From positions 173,624,332 to 173,688,331 of the forward strand of contig CM056998.1 of NCBI GenBank assembly GCA_029891345.1: a stretch of 64,000 nucleotides of DNA, read 5' to 3'. The notes under the pieces are model-generated. The model was not told the DNA's origin, did not search any database, and worked only from the letters and a program-made list of their open reading frames with translations. Below are positions 23,457 to 34,539 of this stretch, piece after piece. Source of the DNA: Dryococelus australis (Eukaryota; Arthropoda; Insecta; Phasmatodea; Phasmatidae). Within the stretch, counting starts at the first letter, position 1. Every line of letters starts with the position of its first letter. Both the position numbers and the translations under genes were made by a program.

Positions 23457-24080
23457 ATTGACGTGAATACGTCTTTAAATTTGCAGCCTCAGTGGGTGGC
23501 AATCCAGAAAATCCTATGATAATATTGGGGGATACAGTTTGGCATTGCAGCTCCCAATCTATCGTCTACATTCTAGATTCAGTTACACCACTCGATTGCC
23601 AAAGAATCAAAAATATGTTAAGTGAGGACTGCTAAGGCATTGCGTGTGGCGGGTAGAGGAAAAAAAAAGGGGGGGGGGTGATTTCGTGTTCGTTCCGCCA
23701 CGTCTCATAACTTGTGCGTAATACAACTTTTGACTAGATGAAGCTACTCTCGTCAATATAAATCGTTTAAGTGAAAAAAAAAAAAAAAACATTTGTGTGA
23801 CGTGATTGTGGTGAAATCGTATGAGTTTAATGTAAAAAATTAAGATATCTTTACACAACGTCTGCTTATATCCGTCAGAAAGCCAAATCGAAATACAGAA
23901 ATCGTATACGGTTGGAAATAGCATCTCAAAATCAATCCGGTGATACCCATAAAACCCCACATGATCGAGTGAAGCGCTGCCCAGAACGCAAAATAAACAT
24001 CAAGGCGTCCGAGCGCGTAAACGTAGACGTATTCACCCAAAACAAACAGCCGTGTCGCCAACACGGCCAAACCGAAATTT
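23457..24080 (-). mobile_element. B element, copy 4, truncated at both ends
   Basis: The inverse complement matches the central-right part of B copies 1 and 2: ATCGGATTTTCTGGATTG becomes caatccagaaaatcctatgat here, and cgcgtaaacgtagacgtattcac matches at 24017. Both B termini are missing. It contains homopolymers at 23660-23680 and 23775-23790. The 77-codon minus-strand frame 23840-24070 is homologous to the one in copy 1 but shows no coding constraint. Confidence 0.8.
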
Positions 24081-24097
24081 TTTGTGCTTCATTTGCA

Positions 24098-24310
24098 ATA
24101 TGTGTTATTTGCTACTTGTAAAGAAGCCAGGAAAATAATTAAACTCACACACACACACACATATATATATATCTTATTAATACTTTTTCCGCCGTTTTGC
24201 AACCAGTAACCAGTGAAAATTAGATACAGAAATATTAAATGAATATAAAGTGTAAATTTTCTATAACAAACATTACCAGAATTTTTTAAAATTTAAATCA
24301 TGACAGGAAA
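24098..24310 (+). repeat. Dispersed repeat related to 17330-17510
   Basis: Shares tgtgttatttgctacttgtaa.gaagccaggaaaata, gtgaaaattagataca and gtaaattttctataa with the 17.3-17.5 kb locus, in the same order. A (CA)n(TA)n microsatellite interrupts it at 24146-24172. Confidence 0.6.
24146..24172. repeat. (CA)n(TA)n microsatellite
   Basis: Compound dinucleotide repeat. Confidence 0.95.
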
Positions 24311-25140
24311 ACGAAGAATTAATGCATAATAGATTAATACTAGCCTTAAAGCTGGCGATGGAAGATTCCTTGAGATTTCGCCATCTACTAGCCGTTTCCA
24401 TTGACGTTTTTTTAAATGGCCGTATACAATTTTAGAAGGATGTTTTCCTAGAAGGCTGACATTTCTGGCAATCAGAGAGACGGTGTTGGAGTGTGGCGTT
24501 GAATGTAGTTGTATTTTCGTTTATTTTGTTTTGAGAAAAAGTGGCAAGATCATTATACACGAATAACTATTCATTAAACAAAACCACGAAAATGTTAACA
24601 GCTTTGTGTGATAATTATAATAAACATACGTGTTTATTAAAAAAAAAAAAAAAAACTTTTCAAGTGTCGCAACAAAACGATTTGACTCTCTCCATAAACC
24701 GATAATGCTGGAGTGAATGAAGAATGTTCCAGAACCTCAGTGACAGCAAGTACCACGTGACTGATTATTCCATAGAAACCTCTATACCTGCTTGCATACA
24801 GGCTCAGCTAGCAGATATTGTGGAAGCTTCTGCCCTTACTTGTACGAAATATTTGGTCGTTGCATACAGGCTTTTAGCTCACAAATAATTTCTTGGCGAA
24901 ACAATTAAACGTTTTTCTAACATGTTTAATTGCGACACGAAAACATACTTTAGACGAGGACAGAATAGTTCTTTCAGGCATAGCTCTTTCCTCAAGGTAT
25001 CAACGCATTATACGAATATTATTTTAGAACCCTCCAAAATAATAATTTAAAAAAAACGGCTATTTCATACTGCTATAGCTTAAAACACGCCACCTGGACA
25101 CGACCAAAACTACAATAGGAGCAAGAACTGAAATTTCCTA

Positions 25141-25562
25141 AAGGCTGTTGACTATAAAGTGAGCCCTTTTGAAATCAACCTTAGAAAAATGTCACTGCAC
25201 CTATCTGCATATATTTTAACGGGAGAAATGATCGACATGTGTCCAATAAAGTTGGTAACGATGGAGGGGAAAATAAATCCATATATTGACGTCGAATAAA
25301 ATGTGTTAGGTAACCATTTGTGATAACTTAAATTATTTCTCTCGTTTTCTGTATTTTTTTAATACATTGAAGTGTAAAAATTAGCAGATTTGTAAAATGT
25401 TTACTTTTCTAATAATTTCAGAACTTCTCTTAAACGATGCATGAATATAGTGATGCGATCCACGGGAATGTTAATTTTACATAAGGGGGAAGATCACAGC
25501 GTGTATACAAGTAGAGCTTAGCCAGGGCTTTTAAAAGTGCTAATTTTACCGTGAACAGCCTA
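25141..25562 (+). mobile_element. MITE family M, copy 7
   Basis: 422 bp from aaggctgttgactataaag to ttaccgtgaacagccta, flanked by TA. A second partial left end (cagactgttcataaataag) begins immediately after it at 25565, suggesting an adjacent fragment of the same family. Confidence 0.9.
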
Positions 25563-26559
25563 TACAGACTGTTCATAAATAAGATTATACGGTCACTGCT
25601 TAAAGTCCCTTAGGTACACGCAAAACAGGACTAAATCACTCCATGCCATTTCACAGACTTTCGCGTAGTGGCGATAGTGCATTTGAAATGCGTGGCAGTG
25701 TAGCCAGTACCGCTTTCGTGGTGCTGAGTCTCAAACATTAAAATACCTCTTGGTAGGCTATGTGACCGCCTTTAATTGTATATATCACCTCCGTCTGGAG
25801 TTATTAACGTTTCGTCATAACTGATTTTCATAACTTGACATTTACATCGTTACAGAGCGGGAGAACCCACAGGAAACCCCAGAACTCCATGACAGTGACC
25901 TTCAACTCCCCTTCCTTTCATTACACTCATTTAAGCAAAATTCGTCTCACCAAAAGGATTCAAGTAACAGAGTTTAAATAGTAGAGTAAAAACAATTAAC
26001 GCAGTCGTAATAAATTGCGACAATTACAACCTTCCCCGATATGAATTTTACTACAAGATAATTATCCCCCAAAATGTTGAGAAATGATTCAGCAAACTGT
26101 AAGTTTTTTTCCCTTTATCTCCGGGCGTTTTTTTTCTCATAAACTTATCATATAAAAATCAAGCATTATAAAAATGCGAAAAGCCAAACAGGCCTTAAAA
26201 TACGTTACAATTATAATGTTTGTTATGAAAATAACATAAAGTTGCATTTAATAATATGATCCCATAGAAATACATACTAAGCACTAATATTGTAACATTG
26301 CTAATTTACAGAATACAAAAAAAAAAATCTTGTCTTCAATTTTTCCTTATACATACCCTATAAAATGCTCTCATCAAACATGGCATGAAGGATGTGCCTT
26401 TTGTCAAGTTATAATGATCTCAATGCTAGGTCTCTATACAGTCTCTCTCCCAAGACGAAAGACAACCCCTTTAACTGTCGTGAAATGCGTTGACAAGGGA
26501 GTTGACGAACAACCCAGATTGTTTCGTAGTGGCTCGAGTCCAATAACATTCCAGTCTAG

Positions 26560-26765
26560 ATGACGTCGAAGGTAGCTTCGGACGGTTTCTTGACGCCATA
26601 CATCCACTTTGGAAGGATGGTTGGCATCGGCGTTTGGTTGAGGGCGGGGGGGGGGGGGGGGCAGCCTCGAGCCTCCACGCCGACAGTCTGCGCTCACTTC
26701 CCAAGCCACGCCCATGCATCGGTAGCAACATCCACGACGAATTTGATCGAACTGGTCACCAACAA
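26560..26765 (+). other. Weak exon-like segment with a donor site
   Basis: A consensus-like splice donor AACAAG|GTAAGC lies at 26765/26766, closing an open frame whose last part reads ASVATSTTNLIELVTNK. The segment includes a G homopolymer (about 26645-26661) that would be unusual in coding DNA. No acceptor, homologue or second exon is recognised. Chance is more likely than a gene. Confidence 0.12.
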
Positions 26766-26869
26766 GGTAAGCCTCAGCTCCCTCGTCGAACTATCCCCGT
26801 GTTAGGACGTACAATCTCCTGCGCTGATATTATTATATCCGCACAGAACTCTTAAAATGAAATGAATGC

Positions 26870-27740
26870 GCTCTTCTTAAGCTAATAACTTCTCTAATAT
26901 GATTTTGTTATGTACTGCTATATTCCGTACCAAAATAGTTATACAGTTTGTAAGTCAAGTTGATCTTGTATTTAAGGGAGTTGTATAGCAGCGGAAGGGA
27001 CGTGGGTTGTGTAGTCCTCGTATTGGCAAGGTGTAGAAATTCTTTTTTGTGAATTATATTTTGAAGTAATGTTTTCTTTCTTCTCTGTAATTAATTTAGC
27101 AAATTAGTTTTCTAGGAGAAAAAATGATCTTATGTCCATTCCTCAATAATGTAAGTTTTATTACAAACCTACCATTTGTAACGTTACAAATATATGTTAT
27201 CAGACTTTAAAAGAAAACCGTTTGTAGCTCTAGAGGACTTTCCTGACAACTAGGTTTCCAAGCCTCTTTCTTGTTAAAGTACAAAAAGAGTATTCACAGT
27301 GTAAATGTCTTACCTCAGTTACCACAAGGAAACAGCTCCCGAAATATTTCGGGTTAGTTTCCGAGCAGCCTGTATATGAATTTTTGGGAAAGAATTTATT
27401 TTAAACGTTGGTTTCTAGATTTATAAGTTAATACTTCATAACATTCTGCGTGCTCGAACCTCGAATTAATCTATGAAGGTCACCTGCGAATGCGACTCTC
27501 CCGTCTGAAGGACCAGCTTATTTCGCTCCACATGAAAGGATATGGTCATACGGCAACGGGTCCGACATATATTCAGAAATTTGTAAGTTCGATCTGGTCA
27601 CCTAAGGGCGCTCTTGATGACTGCCCTCAAGTGGTTTTCCATACACTCACTCCAGGAAAATGCTGCTCAACTACGTAAATTCTCGCCTGTTACAATTACT
27701 TCTGATTTTATAATTCGTAGGCAGGCATTGTTTCAGAGTA
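26870..27740. other. Non-coding stretch with a palindrome
   Basis: No gene recognised. It contains the perfect 16-base palindrome CCCGAAATATTTCGGG at 27338-27353, flanked by GGAAAC and GTTTCC (27328-27362). Confidence 0.45.
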
Positions 27741-27750
27741 ACTAAGTACA

Positions 27751-27990
27751 CAGAGACGAACTGTCATGGCGATATCTTTAATGTGGCCGTACCCATTCCC
27801 AGATCAACTGCGCGGGGCTCGAGGAACGAACCTGGTGTATGATCGGCTACTACACGCTGCGAAACGTGCGCTGCTGACTGGGTTGCGGAATTTCGAGTAG
27901 GTTACCAGGCGCTCTTTGGCCAACAGCATTCCAACATTTTGCTGGTGTGTGGGGCTGGAGTTCGCGGAATAAGCTGCTATTTCACATCTG
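27751..27990 (+). repeat. Dispersed repeat G, copy 1
   Basis: Shares cagagacgaa at the left, accaggcgctc.ttgg in the middle, and attttgctgg then gttc.cggaataa at the right with 39191-39449, in the same order and similar length. The ends resemble CAG-type hAT termini, but no convincing 8-bp duplication was found. Confidence 0.65.
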
Positions 27991-27999
27991 TACTGTCAA

Positions 28000-30430
28000 C
28001 TTTTCTGTGGCAATGAATAGAAAAATTATGTGTTCGTTTCACGCGTGTGGTTCGTTCCGAGATTTTCAGACACGACCAACTCAAACATTTATCTTTCGGG
28101 AGGCTGATCCCGTGTGGCTGACTTGAACTACGAGGTTAGTTCTGACCGTTGCCCCAGTCCATGAACGAATTGGCTTTGTTCTTGAAGGTCAGCGTGTCAC
28201 TACGTCATAATTTGAAGAAAAAAAATGTGAAACAGGTACTATAACTATTTTTTCCTCACTCAAACTGTACTTAGCGTTGGTTTCCGAGCTGCTCCTTGCA
28301 TGGAGTAGCGTGATATATCCTCTGCATTGGGACTCCAAAGACCGCTCGCGGAATGTTCGCTTGTTTCGGCAGAAATAAAACAGATATTTCGTGGTCGTCC
28401 GCCAAATTATTCACGGGTTTGAATACGAGGCTTGAGAATCGAACATCCCTTACTCAAAACCAAACGCTGTAGCAGACTGGCTTTAAAAACTCACAAAGTG
28501 GATAGCTTATAAATCCAAATGGTGAGTTGTCACCGAAATGTCTGAGTACTAGTTAAGTTTCGAAATTGTATAGACATATGTGAAATGTATTAAAATATTT
28601 AAATTCTATTTCATTATTGCAGGTTTACGATTTGAACAACGTTACAATATACGCTAGAGTAGTACACAGCGGCAGCGGGAAAACTACCTATAATAGAAAG
28701 AGAGACGTATGCTAACATAAATATAAACTTCCGGTACTGAATTAAATTCAAGACTGACATTTCAAAGTTTGCCATTAATGTACTGTATATAAATGAAAAA
28801 TGGTGGACAAATAGTGCAAATCTTTATCCATTACGCTATAAGTTAGCTTACAGTGGTATATATGATGAAAGCGCCTGCTACCATAGAGAAACACCGTCTT
28901 CTTTTGCGTTTCTAAGTGTGATTACAGCTCTTCCCGAATAGTATAGTGTAACTTCTAGTTGCATAAATATTGTATTTGCAGCTGTACACAGTATACAAGT
29001 CCCAATCTGGTCTCCACATTTTGGTAGTAACTATATTTGACTCGCACAAAACACACTACACATACATTTATGTAAATTTAAAATTTAACGTAAATAAAAA
29101 AAAAATCATGTAAAATATCTGTAGCGTAGTCAAGTTTTAATTTCGCCACACACATAAAAGCCAATACCACTATTAAGGTAAATTGACCATTATAAGGACA
29201 CAAACACGCCCAGATAGTAAGCAACTTGTTTTTATTAGAAAATCCCAGAGAAAGTTATTGCTTCATTAGTAAATGACCTCATAGTTGGTGCATTATTAGT
29301 GTCGTCACGCAGGAAGTTAAGTGCGGTGAGATTTCGCCTCAAACTGCGCTATTCAGCTCCGATTATTCACCTGTTACATGAGCATAAGGAAGGATCTCAC
29401 TTCAAATATCTTCACTAGTTATACGGATATAAGGGAGAATCTCGTCTCAATTCAATTGCAAGCTACTTTACGTATAAAAAAAGTGAAAATATTCTTGGAT
29501 TTATTCAAATAATATCAATAACTTAAGACACACTCATTATTTTTCTACGTTTACAAGTCATATTAATTTTTATGGGTCGTGGTTGGCCAGTTCTTCAATA
29601 TGATAAGCAAAGAAACAGGAAAGTTCAAGTTAATTAATTGCCTAAGTACAAATCCGCGAAATTCGCGTATCCATTTGGTAATAGCCTAGAATTGTCAGCT
29701 ATCCGCATACAGATTCACGCCCGTTTATTCTGTGGTTGCTTGAATGCCAAGAACACATATTTTCCGTTCAGTCTAAGTTGCCTATGATACGACAAAAGCC
29801 GTATAGTCCAACTTTCCAAATTTTATACCCGCTTGATTCAAACATTTCTGAACCATGTGTCGGAAATTTGTGTAAACCAGCAGCAATTAATATTATTTTC
29901 TTTTAGGAAGGCCCTAGTTCCATTAGTAATGATTGCTGGCCGTGCACAGCATTGCCTATATAACTGTACATATTTTGAAACATGTGGCAAGTAAAAGAAT
30001 TTATAAAGAATGTTAGTTAAAATCTCATTCGAATTTGTTCATTGCCTAAGCTAACTGTGAAACAGAATTAATAAAATGAAAATTTCACAACAAAAACAGT
30101 AATATTAAGGAAAAATATATTTAAAAACAGAAAAAAAAAATTAATAAAATCCGTTCGGTGATAACTTACCCCGTTACCGCAAGCAATTCAAAATACAATA
30201 TTATATTTTGTAGCAGTTCTTGGCGACGGATTTATTGATATACAGGTATTTAGTACATTATAATAGTATTTAAGATTAAGTTAGATGTTATTCGTTGCCT
30301 ATTTTACACCCACACAAACATTTTGAAAGTCTTTTGGTTTATATTTAGTTTTGCAATGATACTTCGCTCAGTTAGTCAACCAAGACAACCGACAAAGTCA
30401 AAGTCAAATCAAATTACGATTTTAATTCCG
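28000..30430. other. AT-rich non-coding stretch
   Basis: No recognised gene or repeat family; no open frame of note. Confidence 0.5.
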
Positions 30431-30439
30431 TTGACCCTT

Positions 30440-30700
30440 CCAGTAACAGTGTAGTGTAAATGAGCCGTCGCAAAATAATGGTTTTTAATGGCATGCATTG
30501 TACAAGCAAAATACAGCGTCCAATGAGAAAATTCCTTCACTTGTAGTAGATCTCATTCGCTGTTGAGACTATATCCCGCAGTCTCATGAACAGCTGTTGC
30601 ATGTCAAATGAAGAATAATCAGATCTTTACTGATCCCGATATATGCCAAGGCATCTTACTGCCAGCAGTACAGTTACGAACATAAAATTTATTTGCTGCA
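30440..30700 (+). repeat. Dispersed repeat H, copy 1
   Basis: Collinear with 39960-40195. Shared blocks are attcg.tgttgaga, ttctgtcat.tca-like, tgatc..gatatat and cagtacagttacgaacataaaattt.tt (with differences). The copies look diverged. Function unknown; no open frame. Confidence 0.5.
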
Positions 30701-30850
30701 ACGTCGAAAACGAAGAAATATTTGTATGTAAATGAAACGGTTAAGTCGCTAACCCGTTCCGTCATTCATTGAGTTTCGAGTTGAAGTGTTGCAATCACGT
30801 TATTATTTTGGCATGAGCTGTACTTGAGTTTATCATTTTTCTTAAAACTA

Positions 30851-31124
30851 TAGACCCGGAAATTTCGCGAATTCATTTGAGGACAAGTTAAACTTCAAGC
30901 ACATGCAAATTTTAGTTTCTGCTTCGATTGGACCGCAGCTTGTCAGGCACACGCCTGACGTATCTGGGCCAATGATGATCCTGCAAGAAAACAAGGGCCA
31001 AAACGCGTGCTACCTGGTCTGAGGTAAAGCTGGATCGTCAACCAATGAACAACTAACTGAGGCTCGAGTGTACAAAGCATTGTGAAGTCTAGCCAAATGA
31101 ATCCGCGAAATGTACGGGGGTCTA
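30851..31124 (+). mobile_element. hAT-type MITE, family C relative
   Basis: Left end tagacccggaaatttcgcgaattcatttg; right end, inverted, tagacccccgtacatttcgcggattcatttg. About 274 bp. Flanking 8-mers cttaaaac and cgtaaaat match at 6 of 8 positions, so the target duplication is decayed. It shares termini with family C members. Confidence 0.75.
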
Positions 31125-31763
31125 CGTAAAATCAACGAACAGGATATGCTGCATACAATTAGCACTGACCTTTCATGTCAAAGAGACGAAAAAACTTTCA
31201 TAATTCGTTTTCGCCATAAGGGCGGCGTTCCAAAACGTTGCTCTGCGAGTACACTTTTCTCTTTGGCTGAGTAAAAGTTTTACTCGCTCTTAGAAGTGAC
31301 TAAAAACTGCAGATTAATTACTCTTAAGCGTCTTGCGTCTTGCAAGAGAACAAGTTTACACGCACTATTTCAGCATGTAAATTAGGGTGAATTGAAAATG
31401 GCGGGAAGTTTGGTAGCATTAAACAAACTGAAAGGAAATGGGGACATTCTGGTTACATATACACAAGTGAAAGTTACAAATGACTAGTGATAAAATTAAT
31501 ATTTTCAGTAAAAAGTTGACCTGCATAAATATTGCATTTTGAACGTAATGTTTATGATTAATGTATGGTGAGAATATCTGTTTTATATATGAAACGAATT
31601 TTTTTTTTTCGTCAAAGAAAGCATTTGGGGAAAGGGATAAATATGTGTTGAAATAAATAGATAATAGTCACTTAATCAGTACATATTTGTAAGCAGAGCA
31701 TGCTATTCACATCGTGATCGTTCCGAAATAACGTTTTAATCTTGCTTTTATTAGCTATTACTA

Positions 31764-32417
31764 TAGTATGTTCACGGTAAAGTGAGCACTTTTGAAAACC
31801 CCGATTAAGATCTACTTCTATGTGCATTGTGTATTCTTCCGCCATATGTAATGTTAACAAATATTGCCGTGGGCCTGATCACTTTATTCGAGTGTCGGCC
31901 AAGTGAAACTTTGAAATTATTATAAAAGTAAGTATTTTACAATATTGTTTAATCATGCCCTTAAACACACTAGAAACTAAGAAAACAAGATAAATAATTT
32001 CAATATTCGCAAATGTTTACTTAATACTCTTAATTCAACGTTTGCAAATGGAAACGTAGTTACGGACTGTTCACGGTAAAGTGAGCACTTTTGAGGGCCT
32101 AGATACTTTTTGATTCCAGAAATTTTTTATCCTATAAGTACTTTTATTAAAAATTAATATTACAATGTAAGTAAAAAACACAGTGTGTATATTCCACCGC
32201 AATCGGAAGCTAATGTCTAAGTCTAAAATAAAATACATTTTTGACTGTTTTTCCAAATGAGACGGCTTTCAAAAGTGCCCATTTTACCGTGAATAGCCTA
32301 TACCAACTTTACTGTGTGCAGACCACACAGCGTGTCTGTGAAACAATATGCAGGTAGGATCAGTGACATTTTATAAAGTTTGATTTCAAAAGTGCTCATT
32401 TTATTGTGAACAGCTTT
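31764..32417 (-). mobile_element. MITE family M, copy 8, split by a variant
   Basis: Inverted M copy beginning at the tagtatgttcacgg terminus (31764) and ending attttattgtgaacagcttt, interrupted at 32063-32300. The sequence joined across the interruption is gttaccaactttact, as in intact M copies. Confidence 0.88.
32063..32300 (+). mobile_element. M-terminus variant element (short form)
   Basis: 238 bp. The ends match family M (ggactgttcacggtaaagtg; caaaagtgcccattttaccgtgaatagcc), but the interior (tactttttgattccagaaat, cacagtgtgtatattccacc) is unrelated to M. TA lies on each side (32061-32062, 32301-32302), and the uninterrupted M consensus gives the empty site. Different interior plus shared ends indicates movement by a common transposase. 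Confidence 0.85.
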
Positions 32418-33060
32418 TACTCGTAGTAATATGTTAAGGGGTTAAAGGGAAGTTTGGCAACTAGACATTTTCGCAGTCCGGATACGCTGGTGTCGCACAT
32501 GGACCAGATTTATCCATTCTGTATGTAATTAATGGCAGTTTTCTTAAAATAGAAAAAATAGTGTGACATCTTTAGATTTTTATTTGTTAGAACGTACGTA
32601 AAGAACAAACGTTGTTCTTCGCATTAGTGGAAGTTTCATGAAATATGTTCACGTGTAATGTTTCATATTCTATCGTAAACTGGAGTCATTAAAACGTTGA
32701 CCTACACGATTGCTTTATTTAAATTTAACAACTTAATCGAAAAAATATAATATATTTCTTCCAGATTGAAAGAAGAAAAATAAAAAGTTTATTATATTTA
32801 TTTCGCACTTGTATTCGTAACGTTTTCTCACTTATATATGCTTGCATATTTATGCTAAATGCCAAGCATAGTTGTATTTTTAATGTCTGCTCTTCTAAAC
32901 ACTATTCGATGGCATGATTAATAAACACGAAATAAAGTCAATACTTCACATTTTTGCTGAGGCTATTATATATTACAATTCAAACCAAACACTAATTTAT
33001 ACTCACAAATAACCAGAATTTCTCCAATCACTGCCAGCTTGAAAGCGACCTCTTTGGAAC

Positions 33061-33314
33061 AGGGGGCCAAGGTGGCTGAGCAGTTAGCCCGCTCGCCTCC
33101 CACCAAGGCGATCCGGGTTAAATTCCTGGCCAGGTCACTCCGGATTTTCGCATGGGGGAATCGTGCCGGACGATGCTATTGGTCGGCGGGTTTTCTCAGG
33201 GATCTCCCGTTTCCCCCACACGCTTTCATTTCTGCGCTGCTCCATACTCACCTCAATCACCCTCATCGGCTCTCAAGACCTCGATCTTAAGAGCCGTACA
33301 AATCTCTTCACTCA
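33061..33314 (+). mobile_element. tRNA-derived SINE, full length with perfect TSD
   Basis: Reference copy in this window. Flanked by a perfect 11-bp duplication CTCTTTGGAAC (33050-33060 and 33315-33325). The head has an A box GGTGGCTGAGCAGTTA and a mutated B box GGGTTAAATTC. The body includes CGTGCCGGACGATGCTATTG, GGGTTTTCTCAGGGATCTCC and CATCGGCTCTCAAGACC. It ends ...CTTAAGAGCCGTACAAATC then TTCACTCA. Length about 254 bp. The tail resembles the LINE-recognised 3' ends of other SINEs only in general form; no partner LINE is seen here. Confidence 0.95.
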
Positions 33315-33336
33315 CTCTTTGGAACGGCAGCGCACC

Positions 33337-33400
33337 TAGCAACGGAAATATTCCCTATACGAAACTCTCCCACAGTAAATCCCATTGTGTTCCTATCCTG
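33337..33400 (+). repeat. Short dispersed repeat J, copy 1
   Basis: cctagcaacggaaatattccctatacgaaactctccca matches cctagcgatggaaattttccttatgcggaactctctca at 35946-35985. Each lies close to a SINE but in opposite relative orientation, so it is not part of the SINE. Confidence 0.6.
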
Positions 33401-33429
33401 AGTACAATAAATCTTAGCCCAGTAGGTCC

Positions 33430-33640
33430 AGATGCACAGCTCAGTGATGGAAAGGCACGGGCGTGCACATCGCCCGCGAGGGCCCGGTCGAACTTTCACA
33501 CGGGTAGGTAAATATTCCAGGTGAACGTGGGCGTGGTCATCTGGCCCTTGCGGTTTCGCGGCGCGGGAGCTGCGGGTTTCCAATAAAAGCTGCGCGAAAT
33601 TACGGCCACCGGCGAGCACACGAATTAACAACGCCCAATA
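33430..33640. other. CpG-rich segment after SINE
   Basis: Locally G+C-rich (gcccgcgagggcccgg, gtttcgcggcgcgggagc). No convincing gene; overlapping open frames on both strands are compositional. Confidence 0.3.
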
Positions 33641-33777
33641 AACTAAGTGCCCTCCCTGTGGGAGATACTACGTGTGCGCGCGGTTACGCCTCGAGCTTTG
33701 TAATTGTTCCCTGCGATACCGTGCAGACACAGACAAGTCACATATACAGAAAATAAGCTCCTGCTCGTACCCATGGG

Positions 33778-34240
33778 TGGAGACCTGAAAAATTCGCGAG
33801 TTCAATGACCTGCAGACTAGTCCCTATAGTCTTAAGAAAAAAGTATGCCGATATAAAATGTGCACTGAAAAAAAATATTTCGTGGCGGCCACAAAATTAT
33901 TTTGTTGGTATTCACCCTGCCAAATTTTTTGTAGTGTACAGAAAACAATTTGTAGTTGCCACAAAATAGATTTATAGTGGCCACTATAAAATTATTTTGT
34001 GGCAACTACACAATTTTTTGTGTAAACCACAAAAAATTTGGCAGGGTGAATACCGACAAAATAATTTTGTGGCCGCCACAAAATATCATTTTCAGTGTGC
34101 ACTGGTCGTCTGCTGCCACAGTGGAAGGCGATGATTGGGCCACCGTTCTCCAGGAGAACCAATGGCTTAAGTTATATAGACACGCGAGTTTTGAATTCTA
34201 GCTTGTCTCGAAATTAATCTGCGAATTCTTCAGGTCTCTA
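33778..34240 (+). mobile_element. hAT-type MITE, family C, carrying a foldback element
   Basis: Left end tggagacctgaaaaattcgcg; right end, inverted, tagagacctgaagaattcgc. Flanked by CCCATGGG (33770-33777) and CCTATGGG (34241-34248), 7 of 8 identical. The foldback element at 33863-34097 sits inside, leaving about 226 bp of hAT sequence. Confidence 0.85.
33863..34097. mobile_element. Foldback (near-complete inverted repeat) element
   Basis: Almost the whole length pairs with itself. The left arm has cgtggcggccacaaaattat, ggtattcaccctgccaaat and tagttgccacaaaatagat; the right arm has the inverse complements, including atttggcagggtgaatacc. Arms are about 110 bp with a minimal loop. Ends read CACTGAAAA...TTTTCAGTG. 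The flank supports either a 9-bp duplication TGTGCACTG (33859-33867 and 34096-34104; MULE-like) or CACTG termini with a 2-bp TG duplication. It contains several ccacaaaat/attttgtgg sub-repeats. No protein. Confidence 0.9.
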
Positions 34241-34538
34241 CCTATGGGCATGCATTTTTCGCGAAGACGTTTCAAGACTGGCTGTACTCTAAAACAGTTT
34301 AGTTCGTATGCACTTTCGTGGTTGTATGATTTTAAATGTCACGTGCCCCAGTTTCTGCCCGCGAATCACGGACGTTCAATATCGGAGTACTTTATTCTGA
34401 TTGGCTGAGTCAAATAAGAACATGTCTCCTCACGTAGACGTGTGGCTAATAACCGAAGGAAGTTTTTGGTTTCGGACGTAGGATATTGAAGTATAGAATG
34501 AGCACAAATATTTTCCCGAAAAATACATCGCCCTACTG
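34241..34538 (+). mobile_element. hAT-type MITE, family D relative
   Basis: Left end cctatgggcatgcatttttcgcg; right end, inverted, cagtagggcgatgtatttttcggg. The interior has gcgaatcacggacgttcaatat and ctgattggctgag, as in family D. The family C element to its left appears to have inserted exactly at its terminus, since the CCYATGGG duplication overlaps the left end. Confidence 0.65.
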
Positions 34539-34539
34539 A

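Noticed and set aside
33956..34201. 81-codon open frame
   Set aside because: Spans the right arm of the foldback element and hAT sequence; not a gene.
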